Shown: piece by piece, positions 34,254 through 44,895 of the stretch | How positions within the stretch are numbered: the first letter of the stretch is position 1 | Layout of the letters: each line of letters starts with the position of its first letter | Assembly (NCBI RefSeq): GCF_900102885.1 | Contig: NZ_FNGE01000001.1 | Span: 62,001-126,000 of the forward strand | Source: Paracoccus chinensis | Lineage (GTDB): Bacteria > Pseudomonadota > Alphaproteobacteria > Rhodobacterales > Rhodobacteraceae | Reading direction: 5' to 3' | Length of the DNA: 64,000 bases | The notes under the pieces: generated by a model | What the model was told of the DNA's origin: nothing | What the model saw: the letters and a program-made list of their open reading frames with translations, nothing else | Databases searched by the model: none | Translations under genes and position numbers: made by a program

Positions 34254-34904
34254 ATGACGCGCCTTGGGGCTGTGATTCTCGTTCTGGTCATCCTGCTGGC
34301 CGGTGTCTTCGCCTGGCAATGGCAGTCGCGCCAGCCGGCCGAGCCGGTCGCGACCGCCCCTGCCCCCCCGCCGGCCGATCCGGCCGCAGAGGCGGGCGAC
34401 AGCGCCGCATCGGCTGCAGGCAGCGCCGCCGATGCCGCCGCCGACGCCGCGGACATGGCCGCGGATGCCGCAGCGACCGCGACGCAGGCGGCAGAGGGCA
34501 CGGCCACCGTGCCGCTGGACGAGGCCGCGCGCGCAGCGCAGGAAGCCGCTGAAGCCGCCATCCAGGCAGCCGCCGAGGCGGCGGATGCCGCAGCGCAGGC
34601 GCAGGCCGAAGCCCGGGCGGGCGACGCCACGGACGCCGCTGCCGCGACCGAGGCCGCAGGGTCCGCCGCGCGCGACGCGGGGACTGCCGCCGGAACCGCC
34701 ACCACCGCCGCGCGCACCGCCGCCGAGATCGACCGGCTGCTGACCCCTGAGGGCTTCAACGCGGGGGAGGTCGCCGCCCTGATCGATTCGAGCAACCTCG
34801 AGGCCGCGCAGAAGCAGTCGCTGAAGACCATCGTGACGGCGGCCTCGAGCAGCCCGGCCATGCTGCGCTCGGCGCTGGAACAGGTGCGGGCGGTGCTGCG
34901 GTGA
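34254..34904 (+). CDS. Alanine-rich membrane-anchored protein of unknown function
   Basis: A 216-residue protein. Residues 1-25 form one transmembrane helix ([18 protein letters not shown]) with a short positive N-terminus, so the rest is periplasmic. Residues about 30-150 are low-complexity Ala/Asp/Glu/Thr repeats ([20 protein letters not shown] and similar), probably a long helix or coiled coil. The last 60 residues are a small folded-looking domain, [31 protein letters not shown]. The GTGA overlap with the next gene indicates co-translation. The start could also be at 34233. No function can be assigned. Confidence 0.75.
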   Translation: MTRLGAVILVLVILLAGVFAWQWQSRQPAEPVATAPAPPPADPAAEAGDSAASAAGSAADAAADAADMAADAAATATQAAEGTATVPLDEAARAAQEAAEAAIQAAAEAADAAAQAQAEARAGDATDAAAATEAAGSAARDAGTAAGTATTAARTAAEIDRLLTPEGFNAGEVAALIDSSNLEAAQKQSLKTIVTAASSSPAMLRSALEQVRAVLR

Positions 34905-35896
34905 ACGAGGCCAGCCCTCTTGTCCGGCCCGACCCGGCCGACCCCCAGGGCCTGAACGAACCCTCGCGCCCGGCCGCGCCCCCGCTGCCCGCAGCCGCCG
35001 AGGGCCAGCCGGCCGCGCCTTTCCGCCCCGTTCCGCTGGACGCCTTCCTGGCAAGTCCCGGCGACCACCTGCGCCGCGGTCCGATCGCCATCATCCTGGT
35101 CGAGGACATGGTCGAGGTCGCCGCGACCCTGTCCCATCACATCGAGGCGGGCTTCAAGAAGATCCTCGCCCTGTCGCCCGAGCCGCTGTCCCCTGCCGAC
35201 CTGCCCGACGATCCCAAGGGCCGGGTGCTGAACCTGCTGTTCGACGCGCGCGCCTCGGGGGCCCATGTCCGCGCGGTCAATGCCGTGATCGAAGCGGCCC
35301 CTGCCGATACCTGGCTTTACTACGGCTACAACGCCGAGTTCCTGTTCTATCCCTTCTCGGAAAGCCGCGGCGTGGGCGAGATGCTGGCCTTCCACGCCGA
35401 GGAGCGACGGCGGGGGATGCTGACCTATGTGATCGACCTTTATGCCCCGGACCTGGCGCGCCATCCCGATGCCGTCAGCATGGACGAGGCCATGTTCGAC
35501 GGGACGGGCTATTACGCCCTGGGCCGTTCCGACCGCAGCGGCGGCACCCGCGAGCGGCAGCTGGATTTCTTCGGGGGCCTGCGCTGGCGCTTCGAGGAGC
35601 ACCTGCCCCCCGACCGCCGCCGCATCGACCGCATCGCGCTGTTCCGCACCGAAAAGGGCCTGCGGCTGCTGCCCGACCACCGGCTGTCGATCGAGGAATA
35701 CAACACCTATTCCTGCCCCTGGCACAACAACCTGACGGCGGCTGTGGCGTCCTTCCGGGTGGCGAAGGCCCTGGTGCGCAACCCCGGCTCGCGCGAACAG
35801 ATCCGGGGCTTCACCTGGCGCAACTCGGAACCCTTCCGCTGGTCCTCGCACCAGCTGATGGAGCGCGGGCTGATGGAGCCGGGGCAGTGGTTCTGA
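34901..35896 (+). CDS. Degenerate GT2-like protein lacking the Asp-x-Asp dyad
   Basis: A 331-residue protein starting with GTG at 34901. A proline/alanine-rich N-terminus of about 50 residues is followed by IAIILVEDMVEVAATLSHHIEAGFKKILALSPE. That resembles the first strand-helix unit of the Glyco_tranf_2_4 enzymes at 11062-13274. WLYYGYNAEFLFYPF aligns with their WCLTVDPDEFLVYP, but the metal-binding aspartates are Asn and Ala. VIDLYAPDL aligns with LLDMYPKG. Later blocks are IALFRTEKGLRLLPDHRLSIEEYN and YSCPWHNNLTAAVASFRVAKAL. Catalysis by the usual metal mechanism is doubtful. A pseudo-enzyme or different donor chemistry is possible. Confidence 0.65.
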   Translation: MNEASPLVRPDPADPQGLNEPSRPAAPPLPAAAEGQPAAPFRPVPLDAFLASPGDHLRRGPIAIILVEDMVEVAATLSHHIEAGFKKILALSPEPLSPADLPDDPKGRVLNLLFDARASGAHVRAVNAVIEAAPADTWLYYGYNAEFLFYPFSESRGVGEMLAFHAEERRRGMLTYVIDLYAPDLARHPDAVSMDEAMFDGTGYYALGRSDRSGGTRERQLDFFGGLRWRFEEHLPPDRRRIDRIALFRTEKGLRLLPDHRLSIEEYNTYSCPWHNNLTAAVASFRVAKALVRNPGSREQIRGFTWRNSEPFRWSSHQLMERGLMEPGQWF

Positions 35897-35918
35897 CGCG
35901 GGGCCAAGGACCGCGAAG

Positions 35919-35942
35919 GAAAAAGGGGGCCGCAAGGCCCCC
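35919..35942 (-). terminator. Rho-independent terminator of gdhA (minus strand)
   Basis: The stem GGGGGCC-GCAA-GGCCCCC (35925-35942) is flanked on its left by an A tract on the plus strand, which is a T tract for minus-strand transcripts. It is about 50 bp beyond the gdhA stop. It could also act weakly on the plus-strand gene ending at 35896. Confidence 0.75.
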
Positions 35943-35989
35943 TTCGCATTCCTGAAGCCGGGGGCGCGCAACCCGCGCCCCGGCCTGCG

Positions 35990-38105
<2,116 letters not shown>

Positions 38106-38122
38106 ACAAGAAGGGCTGCATC

Positions 38123-39352
38123 ATGCGCCGAGTCGTCATCACCGGGCTGGGGATCGTCTCGCCCATCGGCAACAACGCCGCCGAGGTCACCGAAAGCCTG
38201 CGCACGGGCCGTTCCGGCATCGTCTTTTCGCCCGAATACGCCGAGCGCGGCTTCCGCAGCCAGGTCGAGGGGCGCCCGACCATCGACATCGCCGCCCATG
38301 TGGACAAGCGCGACCTGCGCTTCATGGGCGAGGGCGCAGCCTGGAATTTCATCGCCATGCAGCAGGCCGTTGCGGACTCGGGGCTGGAGCCCGGCGACGT
38401 GTCGAACCCGCGCACGGGCCTTGTGATGGGCTCGGGCGGGCCGTCGACGTCCAACTTCTTCAACGCCCACCAGATCGTCGTTGAAAAGGGCGCGCCCAAG
38501 CGCATGGGGCCCTTCATGGTCACGCGCTGCATGTCGTCCACGAACTCGGCGACGCTGGCGACGCCCTTTTCCATCAAGGGCGTGAACTACTCGATCACCT
38601 CGGCCTGCTCGACCTCGGCCCATTGCATCGGCAACGGGACCGAGCTGATCCAGATGGGCAAGCAGGACATCGTCTTCGCCGGTGGCGGCGAGGAACTGGA
38701 CTGGACGCTCTCCTGCCTGTTCGACGCGATGGGCGCGATGTCCTCGAAATACAACGACGCGCCCGCGACCGCCTCGCGCCCCTTCGACGCGACCCGCGAC
38801 GGCTTCGTGATCGGCGGCGGCGGCGGCGTGGTCGTGCTGGAAGAGCTTGAGCATGCAAAGGCGCGCGGCGCCAGGATCTATGCCGAGGTGACGGGCTACG
38901 GCGCGACCTCGGACGGCTACGACATGGTCGCCCCCTCGGGCGAGGGCGGCGAGCGGTCGATGAAGCTTGCGCTCGGCACGCTGCCGGAAGGCCGCAAGAT
39001 CAGCTATGTGAACGCGCATGGCACCTCGACCCCGGCGGGCGACGTCACCGAGATCAAGGCCCTCCGCCGCGTCTTCGGCGAGGGTGCGGTGCCGCCCGTG
39101 TCCTCGACCAAGTCGCTGACCGGGCACAGCCTCGGCGCGACAGGCGTGCACGAGGCGATCTATTCGCTGCTCATGATGCAGCACGGCTTCATCGCCGCCT
39201 CGGCCAACGTCACGGAACTCGACCCCGAGATCCGGCCGGAAGAGATTGCCACCAGCCGCATCGACAACGTCGATTTCGACAGCGTGCTGTCCAACAGCTT
39301 CGGCTTCGGCGGCACCAATGCGACGCTGGTGATGTCCAGGTTCCGCAACTGA
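38123..39352 (+). CDS. fabB: 3-oxoacyl-ACP synthase I FabB
   Basis: Elongating condensing enzyme needed to extend the cis-3-decenoyl product of FabA. It has 409 residues. The Cys-His-His triad is seen in [16 protein letters not shown] (nucleophile Cys), [14 protein letters not shown] and [31 protein letters not shown] closes the fold. The pairing with FabA identifies it as FabB rather than FabF. It lies between fabA and fabI on the plus strand with short gaps. Confidence 0.96.
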   Translation: MRRVVITGLGIVSPIGNNAAEVTESLRTGRSGIVFSPEYAERGFRSQVEGRPTIDIAAHVDKRDLRFMGEGAAWNFIAMQQAVADSGLEPGDVSNPRTGLVMGSGGPSTSNFFNAHQIVVEKGAPKRMGPFMVTRCMSSTNSATLATPFSIKGVNYSITSACSTSAHCIGNGTELIQMGKQDIVFAGGGEELDWTLSCLFDAMGAMSSKYNDAPATASRPFDATRDGFVIGGGGGVVVLEELEHAKARGARIYAEVTGYGATSDGYDMVAPSGEGGERSMKLALGTLPEGRKISYVNAHGTSTPAGDVTEIKALRRVFGEGAVPPVSSTKSLTGHSLGATGVHEAIYSLLMMQHGFIAASANVTELDPEIRPEEIATSRIDNVDFDSVLSNSFGFGGTNATLVMSRFRN

Positions 39353-39376
39353 CATTCATAACAAGGATCTTTGTCC

Positions 39377-40165
39377 ATGCCGGGATTGCTCGAGGGGAAA
39401 CGCGGCCTTGTGATGGGGGTCGCCAATGACCGCTCGATCGCCTGGGGCATCGCAAAGGCGCTGGCCGCGCAGGGGGCGGAACTGGCCTTCACCTACCAGG
39501 GCGAGGCCTTCGGCAAGCGGGTCCAGCCGCTGGCGGAGTCAGTTGGGTCGGACCTCCTGCTGGATGTGGATGTGACGAATGACGACTCGCTCGACGCCGC
39601 CTTTGCCGCGTTGGGCGAACGCTGGGGGCGGCTGGACATCCTGGTCCACGCCATCGCCTTTTCCAACAAGGACGAGCTGACCGGCCGCTTCGTGGACACG
39701 AGCCGGGCGAACTTCAAGCAGTCGCTGGACATCTCCTGCTATTCGCTGATCGAGGTCGCCCGCCGCTCGCTGCCGCTGATGACCGAGGGCGGCACGATCC
39801 TGACCCTGACCTATGGCGGGTCGAACCGGGTGACGCCCTTCTACAACGTGATGGGTGTGGCCAAGGCGGCGCTGGAATCGGCGGTGCGCTATCTGGCGAA
39901 CGACCTCGGGCCGCAGGGCATCCGCGTGAACGCGATCAGCCCCGGCCCGATGAAGACGCTGGCCGGCGCGGCCATCGGCGGCGCCCGCAAGACCTATCGC
40001 CATACCGAGGCGAACGCCCCCCTGCGCGCCAACGCCACGCTTGAGGCGATTGGCGGGACGGCGGTGTGGCTCGCCTCGGACTGGGGCGCCTGCACGACCG
40101 GAGAGGTCGTGACCGTGGACGGCGGCTATCACGTCCTGGGAATGCCGCAGCCCGAAAACATCTGA
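39377..40165 (+). CDS. fabI: Enoyl-ACP reductase FabI
   Basis: NADH-dependent reduction of enoyl-ACP, the last step of each elongation cycle. It has 262 residues. The atypical FabI dinucleotide motif KRGLVMGVANDRSIAWGIAKAL replaces the SDR GxxxGxG. The active site is TPFYNVMGVAKAALESAVRYLA (Tyr-x6-Lys). The C-terminus GEVVTVDGGYHVLGMP is typical. AAGGA sits nine bases before the ATG at 39377; a TTG at 39371 is less likely. Confidence 0.96.
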   Translation: MPGLLEGKRGLVMGVANDRSIAWGIAKALAAQGAELAFTYQGEAFGKRVQPLAESVGSDLLLDVDVTNDDSLDAAFAALGERWGRLDILVHAIAFSNKDELTGRFVDTSRANFKQSLDISCYSLIEVARRSLPLMTEGGTILTLTYGGSNRVTPFYNVMGVAKAALESAVRYLANDLGPQGIRVNAISPGPMKTLAGAAIGGARKTYRHTEANAPLRANATLEAIGGTAVWLASDWGACTTGEVVTVDGGYHVLGMPQPENI

Positions 40166-40187
40166 GCGCGGGGGCGCGCGGCGCGGA

Positions 40188-41327
40188 TCAGACCCGCCGC
40201 CCCTCGACCCAGACCCCCCGCACGGCGGCGGCCTGGCCGATGCGTGCCACGCGGATCACGTCGGCCCGGGCACCGAGGCTCAGGCGCCCACGGTCGTCCA
40301 GCCCCGTCGCCGCGGCCGGCGCGGCGGTGACACAGGCGATCCCGCGCGCCATGTCGCCCCACAGGTCGCCCAGCATCAGCGCACCCGACAGCAGCGAGGA
40401 GGGGACGTAGTCCGAGGACAGGATGTCCAGCAGGTCCGCCCGCGCCAGTTCCTCGGCCGCCACGTTGCCGCTGTGCGATCCGCCACGGATCAGGTTCGGC
40501 GCCCCCATCATCACGCGGATGCCGTGGGCGCGGCAGGACTGCGCTGCCTCGACGGTGGTCGGGAACTCGGCAAAATGGACGCCGTGACGTGCGCTGACGG
40601 CCACCTGCCCCGTCGTGGTGTCATCGTGGCTGGCCAGCACCGCGCTATAGCGGCGGGCCTCGGCCACGGCGGTCGCCTCGTGCAGATCGCCGACGCGGTC
40701 GCGCAGGGCGCGCTGTTCGGCGACATGCTGGCGGAAGACCTCGTCCGTCAGCCCGTAGCGGGCCAGCGCGAATTCGCGCAGCTTGCTTACGTCGCGGAAC
40801 TGCCGCTCGCCCGGCGTGTGGTCCATCAGGCTGACGATGCCGACACTGTCGCCGGGACCGAACTTGGCCATCTCCTCGACCAGCGTCTCGGAGCAGATCT
40901 CGGCCCGCAGGTGCAGGAGATGGCTGATCCGCAGCGCCCCCTGACCGCGCAGTTCCAGGATCTCGTCGGCCAGCGCCCGGGCGTATTCGCCGTAGTTCGC
41001 GTCCTCGTTCGAGACGACCGAGCCCACGCGCAGCGCGTCAAAGACCGTGGTGATCCCGACACTGGCGAGTTCCGCATCATGGGCGATGATCGCCGCCTGG
41101 TGCGGCCAGTCGACCTTGGGGCGCGGCTGGATGTGGCGTTCAAGGTTGTCGGTGTGCAGCTCGACCAGACCCGGCATGACCAGGTCGCCCTCGCAGTCGA
41201 TGGCGCCCTGGGGGACGCCCGCGCCTTCGGCGATCTCGGCGATCCGGCCCCCGGACAGCCGCACCCGTCCCCGCAGGGTCTCGGTCGGCAGGACCAGGGT
41301 GGCATTGGCGAGGATCGTGTCGGTCAT
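40188..41327 (-). CDS. phnM: Alpha-D-ribose 1-methylphosphonate 5-triphosphate diphosphatase PhnM
   Basis: Amidohydrolase-family enzyme of the C-P lyase pathway that removes diphosphate from ribose 1-methylphosphonate 5-triphosphate. It has 379 residues. Motifs include DLVMPGLVELHTDNLERHIQPRPKVDWP, HDAELASVGITTVFDALRVG, IVSLMDHTPGERQFRDV, SHDDTTTGQVAVSARHGVHFAEFPTT and ILSSDYVPSSLL. The other core genes (phnGHIJKL) are not adjacent. The DUF1045 gene is divergent from it, about 76 bp away. Confidence 0.93.
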   Translation of the reverse strand: MTDTILANATLVLPTETLRGRVRLSGGRIAEIAEGAGVPQGAIDCEGDLVMPGLVELHTDNLERHIQPRPKVDWPHQAAIIAHDAELASVGITTVFDALRVGSVVSNEDANYGEYARALADEILELRGQGALRISHLLHLRAEICSETLVEEMAKFGPGDSVGIVSLMDHTPGERQFRDVSKLREFALARYGLTDEVFRQHVAEQRALRDRVGDLHEATAVAEARRYSAVLASHDDTTTGQVAVSARHGVHFAEFPTTVEAAQSCRAHGIRVMMGAPNLIRGGSHSGNVAAEELARADLLDILSSDYVPSSLLSGALMLGDLWGDMARGIACVTAAPAAATGLDDRGRLSLGARADVIRVARIGQAAAVRGVWVEGRRV

Positions 41328-41403
41328 CGGGCAGTCCTGTCTTGCGCATGCGGAACACCCCCGCCATGCGGGCCGTTCGGGGTCAGCATGTCCGGAGGTA
41401 GGA

Positions 41404-42084
41404 ATGAAACGCTTTGCCGTCTATTACGCGCCGCGCCAAGGAGAGTTTGCGTCCCGCACAGCCGCCTGGCTGGGCTGGGACCCCGAAGCGGGACGCGAAG
41501 TGGCGCAGCCCGATCTGCCCGGCATGCCCTGCCCCGTGGCGGATCTGACGCGCGATCCGCGGAAATACGGCTTCCACGGCACGATCCGTGCGCCCTTCCG
41601 TTTGGGCGAAGGCGTCAGCCCCGACGATGCTGTGGCGGCGGTCGAGGCGCTGGCGGCCCGGCTTGCCTCCGTGACCTGCGACGGGCTGCGAATGGTGGAC
41701 CTGCATGGCTTCCTTGCGCTGATCCCTGAAGGCTGCGACGAGGCGCTGCAGGCCCTTGCCGCGGCCGTGGTCGAGGGCACCAATTCCCTGCGCGCGCCCC
41801 CGACCGACGCCGAGATCGCCCGCCGCAAGCCCGAGCAGCTGTCGTCCCGCCAGCGCGAGTTGCTCGACCGCTGGGGCTATCCCTTCGTCATGGAGGAGTT
41901 CCAGTTCCACCTGACCCTGACCGACAAGCTGCCCGGCGACCAGCGTGCGCCGGTGATGGCGGCCCTGCAGGATCACCTGTCCCCCGTCCTGCCGCGCCCT
42001 TTCGTCGTCGAGGACCTCTGCCTCTTTGGCGAGGACACCGAGGGCCGCTTCCACCTGCTTCACCGCGCTGCCCTGTCCGGCTGA
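41404..42084 (+). CDS. DUF1045 phosphonate-metabolism protein (2H phosphoesterase-like)
   Basis: A 226-residue protein of the family often found in phn operons. Two His-x-Thr motifs typical of 2H phosphoesterases are present, FHGTIRAPFRL and FHLTLTDKL. A cyclic ribose-phosphate substrate can be imagined, by analogy with PhnP, but this is inference. A strong GGAGGTAGGA ribosome-binding site precedes the ATG. Its last 25 bp overlap the 3' end of the convergent phnN gene. Confidence 0.82.
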   Translation: MKRFAVYYAPRQGEFASRTAAWLGWDPEAGREVAQPDLPGMPCPVADLTRDPRKYGFHGTIRAPFRLGEGVSPDDAVAAVEALAARLASVTCDGLRMVDLHGFLALIPEGCDEALQALAAAVVEGTNSLRAPPTDAEIARRKPEQLSSRQRELLDRWGYPFVMEEFQFHLTLTDKLPGDQRAPVMAALQDHLSPVLPRPFVVEDLCLFGEDTEGRFHLLHRAALSG

Positions 42085-42587
42085 AGCGCGGCCAGCAGGC
42101 CCGCCACGCCGTCCTCCACCGTGCCGTCGTTCATGACCACCGTGGCGCGGGTGCCGGGCGGCAGGTCGAAGGAGGCGCGCTCCAGCCGCTCGCGGATGTC
42201 GGCCTCGCTTTCGCGGCCCCGGGCGGCAAGGCGCGCGGCCAGCACCGGTGCCGAGGCGGTCACAAGGATCACCCGCAGGTCAGGGAACAGCGCCTGCGCG
42301 GCAGGTAGTGCCGCGCGGCTGCCGTTGAAGATCACGTCGCCACCCCGCAACTGGTCATGGGGGATGCCGTAGCGCAGGCCATGCGCCTCCCAGTCCAGCG
42401 CGAACTCGCCCCGCACCTTGCGGGCGGCGAATTCCGCCGGCGTGATGCCCTCGAAATCCTCGCCCCCGGCCTCGGTCGGGCGGGTGATGACGCGGCGGGC
42501 CAGCCGCAGGTCGGGCCGACGCCGCAGGGCGCCCGCGATCAGCGTGTCCTTGCCCGCGCCAGAGGGGCCGACAACGGCAAAGATCAT
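42060..42587 (-). CDS. phnN: Ribose 1,5-bisphosphate phosphokinase PhnN
   Basis: Converts ribose 1,5-bisphosphate to PRPP, the last step of C-P lyase ribose salvage. It has 175 residues with a guanylate-kinase-like fold. The P-loop is FAVVGPSGAGKDTLIAGAL, followed by RRVITRPTEAGGEDFEGI and FALDWEAHGLRYGIPHDQL, all typical. It is convergent with the DUF1045 gene. Possibly the three genes are a split-off part of a phn cluster elsewhere. Confidence 0.92.
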   Translation of the reverse strand: MIFAVVGPSGAGKDTLIAGALRRRPDLRLARRVITRPTEAGGEDFEGITPAEFAARKVRGEFALDWEAHGLRYGIPHDQLRGGDVIFNGSRAALPAAQALFPDLRVILVTASAPVLAARLAARGRESEADIRERLERASFDLPPGTRATVVMNDGTVEDGVAGLLAALQPDRAAR

Positions 42588-42739
42588 GCCCCTGCCCCCC
42601 TTTGCAAAGCTGCCGCCGCGCCGCTGAACCCCGTCCCCTGCATCCGGCGGATGTGCCCCCGGCGGTCGCGCGGGTCAACCCGCTGTTGCTCCCGCCCGGC
42701 AGGCACGTCAGGATGCCCGCCAAAGCAGGGGGACGGGAC

Positions 42740-43582
42740 ATGGACGTGCAGCATTTCACCGCCGCGGACGGCGCGCGGATCGCCTATCGGGACGAAGGCG
42801 AGGGGCTACCGGTCCTGTGCCTCGCGGGGCTGACGCGCAGCATGGACGACTTCGACTATCTCGCGCCGACGCTGGCCGACTGCCGGATGATCCGCATGGA
42901 CTATCGCGGACGCGGGCAGTCCGACTGGACGGGCGCCGCCACCTACACCGTCCCGCAGGAAAGCGCGGATGCGCTGGCGCTGCTGGACCACCTCGGGGTT
43001 CAGAAAGCGGCCGTCGTCGGCACCTCGCGCGGGGGGCTGATCGCCATGTACCTGGCGGCCGTCGCCAGGGAGCGCCTGCTGGGCGTCTGCCTGAACGACG
43101 TGGGTCCCCAGTTGCGGCGCGAGGGGCTGGAGGCGATCATGGACTATGTCGGCCGCCCCCCGACCGCCCGGACGCTGGCCGAGGTGGCCGAGCGCCTGCC
43201 CCGCACGCTGCGCGGCTTCGGCGAGGTCCCTGAGGGCCGCTGGGTTGAAGAGGCTGCCCGCCTCTACCGCCAGGCCGAGGATGGCGTGAACCTGACCTAC
43301 GACCCGTCCCTGCGCGAGGCCTTCCTCGCCGCCTTCAAGAACCCCGACGCCACCGCCTGGCCCCTGTTCGATGCGCTCGAAGGGCTGCCCATCGCGCTGA
43401 TCCACGGCGAGGGCTCGGACCTGCTGGGCGAGGATGCGGTCGAGGAAATGCAGCGCCGCCGCCCCGACATGATCTACGGCAAGGTGCCGGGACGCGGGCA
43501 TATCCCCTGGCTGGACGAGGGGGAGAGCGTGCAGGTGGTCAGGGCGTGGATGGGGGCGGTGCAGGGGACGGCGGCTGCGTAG
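42740..43582 (+). CDS. Alpha/beta hydrolase
   Basis: A 280-residue hydrolase of the alpha/beta fold. The oxyanion region VLCLAGLTRSMDDFDYLAP is followed by the nucleophile elbow AAVVGTSRGGLIAMYLAA (Ser in GTSRGG). An acid-bearing ALIHGEGSDLLGEDAVEEM and a terminal His in VPGRGHIPWLDEGES complete the triad. The ATG at 42740 (MDVQHFTAADGARIAYRDEGEG) follows GGGACGGG. Specific substrate is unknown; esterase or lactonase activity is typical. A REP-like repeat abuts its 3' end. Confidence 0.87.
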   Translation: MDVQHFTAADGARIAYRDEGEGLPVLCLAGLTRSMDDFDYLAPTLADCRMIRMDYRGRGQSDWTGAATYTVPQESADALALLDHLGVQKAAVVGTSRGGLIAMYLAAVARERLLGVCLNDVGPQLRREGLEAIMDYVGRPPTARTLAEVAERLPRTLRGFGEVPEGRWVEEAARLYRQAEDGVNLTYDPSLREAFLAAFKNPDATAWPLFDALEGLPIALIHGEGSDLLGEDAVEEMQRRRPDMIYGKVPGRGHIPWLDEGESVQVVRAWMGAVQGTAAA

Positions 43583-43640
43583 GGTGCGTGCTTTACACGC
43601 ACCGTTCGGCGGCGGGATGGTGCGTGCAGAGGACCATCCC
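43579..43640. repeat. REP-like element (GTAGGGTGCGTGC type), single copy plus second hairpin
   Basis: GGTGCGTG (43583-43590) pairs with CACGCACC (43596-43603) around CTTTA. The element starts with GTA-GGGTGCGTGC, the same head as the repeat at 25704. A second, looser hairpin, GGGATGGT (43614-43621) with ACCATCCC (43633-43640), follows and also contains TGCGTGC. It marks the boundary between the GC-rich hydrolase gene and the AT-richer HEPN island. Confidence 0.7.
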
Positions 43641-43650
43641 ACGCTTGCTA

Positions 43651-44895
43651 CTAAATTGCACTCCCTCGGAATTTCTGTGCGGCAGCATGTATACGCTCTT
43701 TCCTCATGATACCTTCAACTGACGTAGGCATATCAAGAAATTCCCAGAATTCTTCCACCCTCTCAAACCCGAATGGATTTATTATGAAATGACGAAATAT
43801 CGGATTGACTAGCTGCTGGCACTGCTGGGCAAGGCAGTCGTCAGCCTCTCCAATGACCTCTCTCCCATGCGTCAGAGCGTTGCGCCGTTCACGTACATGA
43901 ACACCCAAGTACTGCATTTCAAATGCATCTTCCATCAAGTAAGATGCTCGATCAATGAGAACATCTGATTTGTCACTAGGCTCGCCCGCAACAAACTCCA
44001 GCAGCCGCCAAGCACCCAAAACTGTGTTTGAGACTTGATGCTCACTAAAGGCATCATAGTAGAGCAACAGCGCAGTTTCGCAACGCTTCGGCCATTTTGA
44101 ACTTTTTGCCGCTGATAGCAATTTCCGAACCGCTTCGGCTACCTTGCTGCAGCGATCAGCATTGGGCTGAGTTGCCAGCCTAGCCTTTGGGCTCCATTCA
44201 GTATGCCAGAATTTCTTAGCAGCTAGTTGTCCATCCATTGTATGGACTGTTATTTGCGGCGCTATCAACGGTGAAGCTATTGGATATCGCAACCCTCCGA
44301 TAGCCCACTGAACATGTCCATCAACGTGGGAAATTGCAGCAAGTACTTTCCTCAGGAAAGTGTGAGCTCTCTCAAACGCATCATCTTCATTGTGCGCTGC
44401 ACTCTGGATGTAGCAAATCTCATATCACTCACATCCAAAATAAATTGTCCGAAACAGATCACTACCTTCCTCCCTCTGCTCAGATCTTTCTTTAAGAATC
44501 TTTTCTTCTACCCCCTGATTCAAACCTTGCACAATGCAAGTACCGTTTTCCTCGTAAGCCGTAATACCATCAAGCAGACTAGTGCGACCCCACACAGGAA
44601 AGGCAACAATATACGAGCTTTTTAGACGCAAAATTTTTGCGCGCTCTTCCTTGTATAAGTGAAGGAATTCATTTGGAGAATGATCTTGCGCCTTGTGGTT
44701 CGCCTTCGCAATAGCCTCTTTCTTGACCGCAATGCCGACACTCTTGTCGACAAGATACGTCTCTAGAAGAGCTTGCCACTCTTCAAATGATCCAATTCTC
44801 TGGGTGGATGCCGATCCGTCTGGATTCACAGTTCGGCTCTTCGAAAGGCGCTTCAAAAGTTCGCAGGGCTCTACGCCTTTTCGCCAAGCTGTCAC
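43651..44895 (-). pseudogene. HEPN-domain (ApeA-like) gene interrupted by an in-frame TGA
   Basis: One continuous reading frame of about 414 codons runs from the GTG at 44895 to the TAA near 43651. It is broken only by a TGA at 44427-44425. The start GTG overlaps the thyX TGA (GTGA). The N-terminal 155 residues (ELLKRLSKSRTVNPDGSAST to SDLFRTIYFGCE) have no recognised motif. After the stop the frame continues YEICYIQSAAHNEDDAFERAHTFLRKVL and ends in a HEPN-type domain: ALLLYYDAFSEHQVSNTVLGAW, then VRERRNALTHGREVIGEA with the R-N-x-x-x-H motif. Composition is clearly AT-richer than all neighbours, which suggests recent acquisition. HEPN proteins are often RNases or defence components; that role is inference. 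A downstream TTG at 44292 could restart translation. Confidence 0.7.

Noticed and set aside
44425..44427. Selenocysteine reading of the TGA in the HEPN frame
   Set aside because: HEPN proteins are not selenoproteins, no SECIS-like hairpin is evident just after the codon, and no selenium genes are nearby. Pseudogene or split gene is simpler.
44314..44625. A 103-codon plus-strand frame in the AT-rich island
   Set aside because: It is antisense to the HEPN reading frame and has no motif; the minus-strand frame explains the region better.
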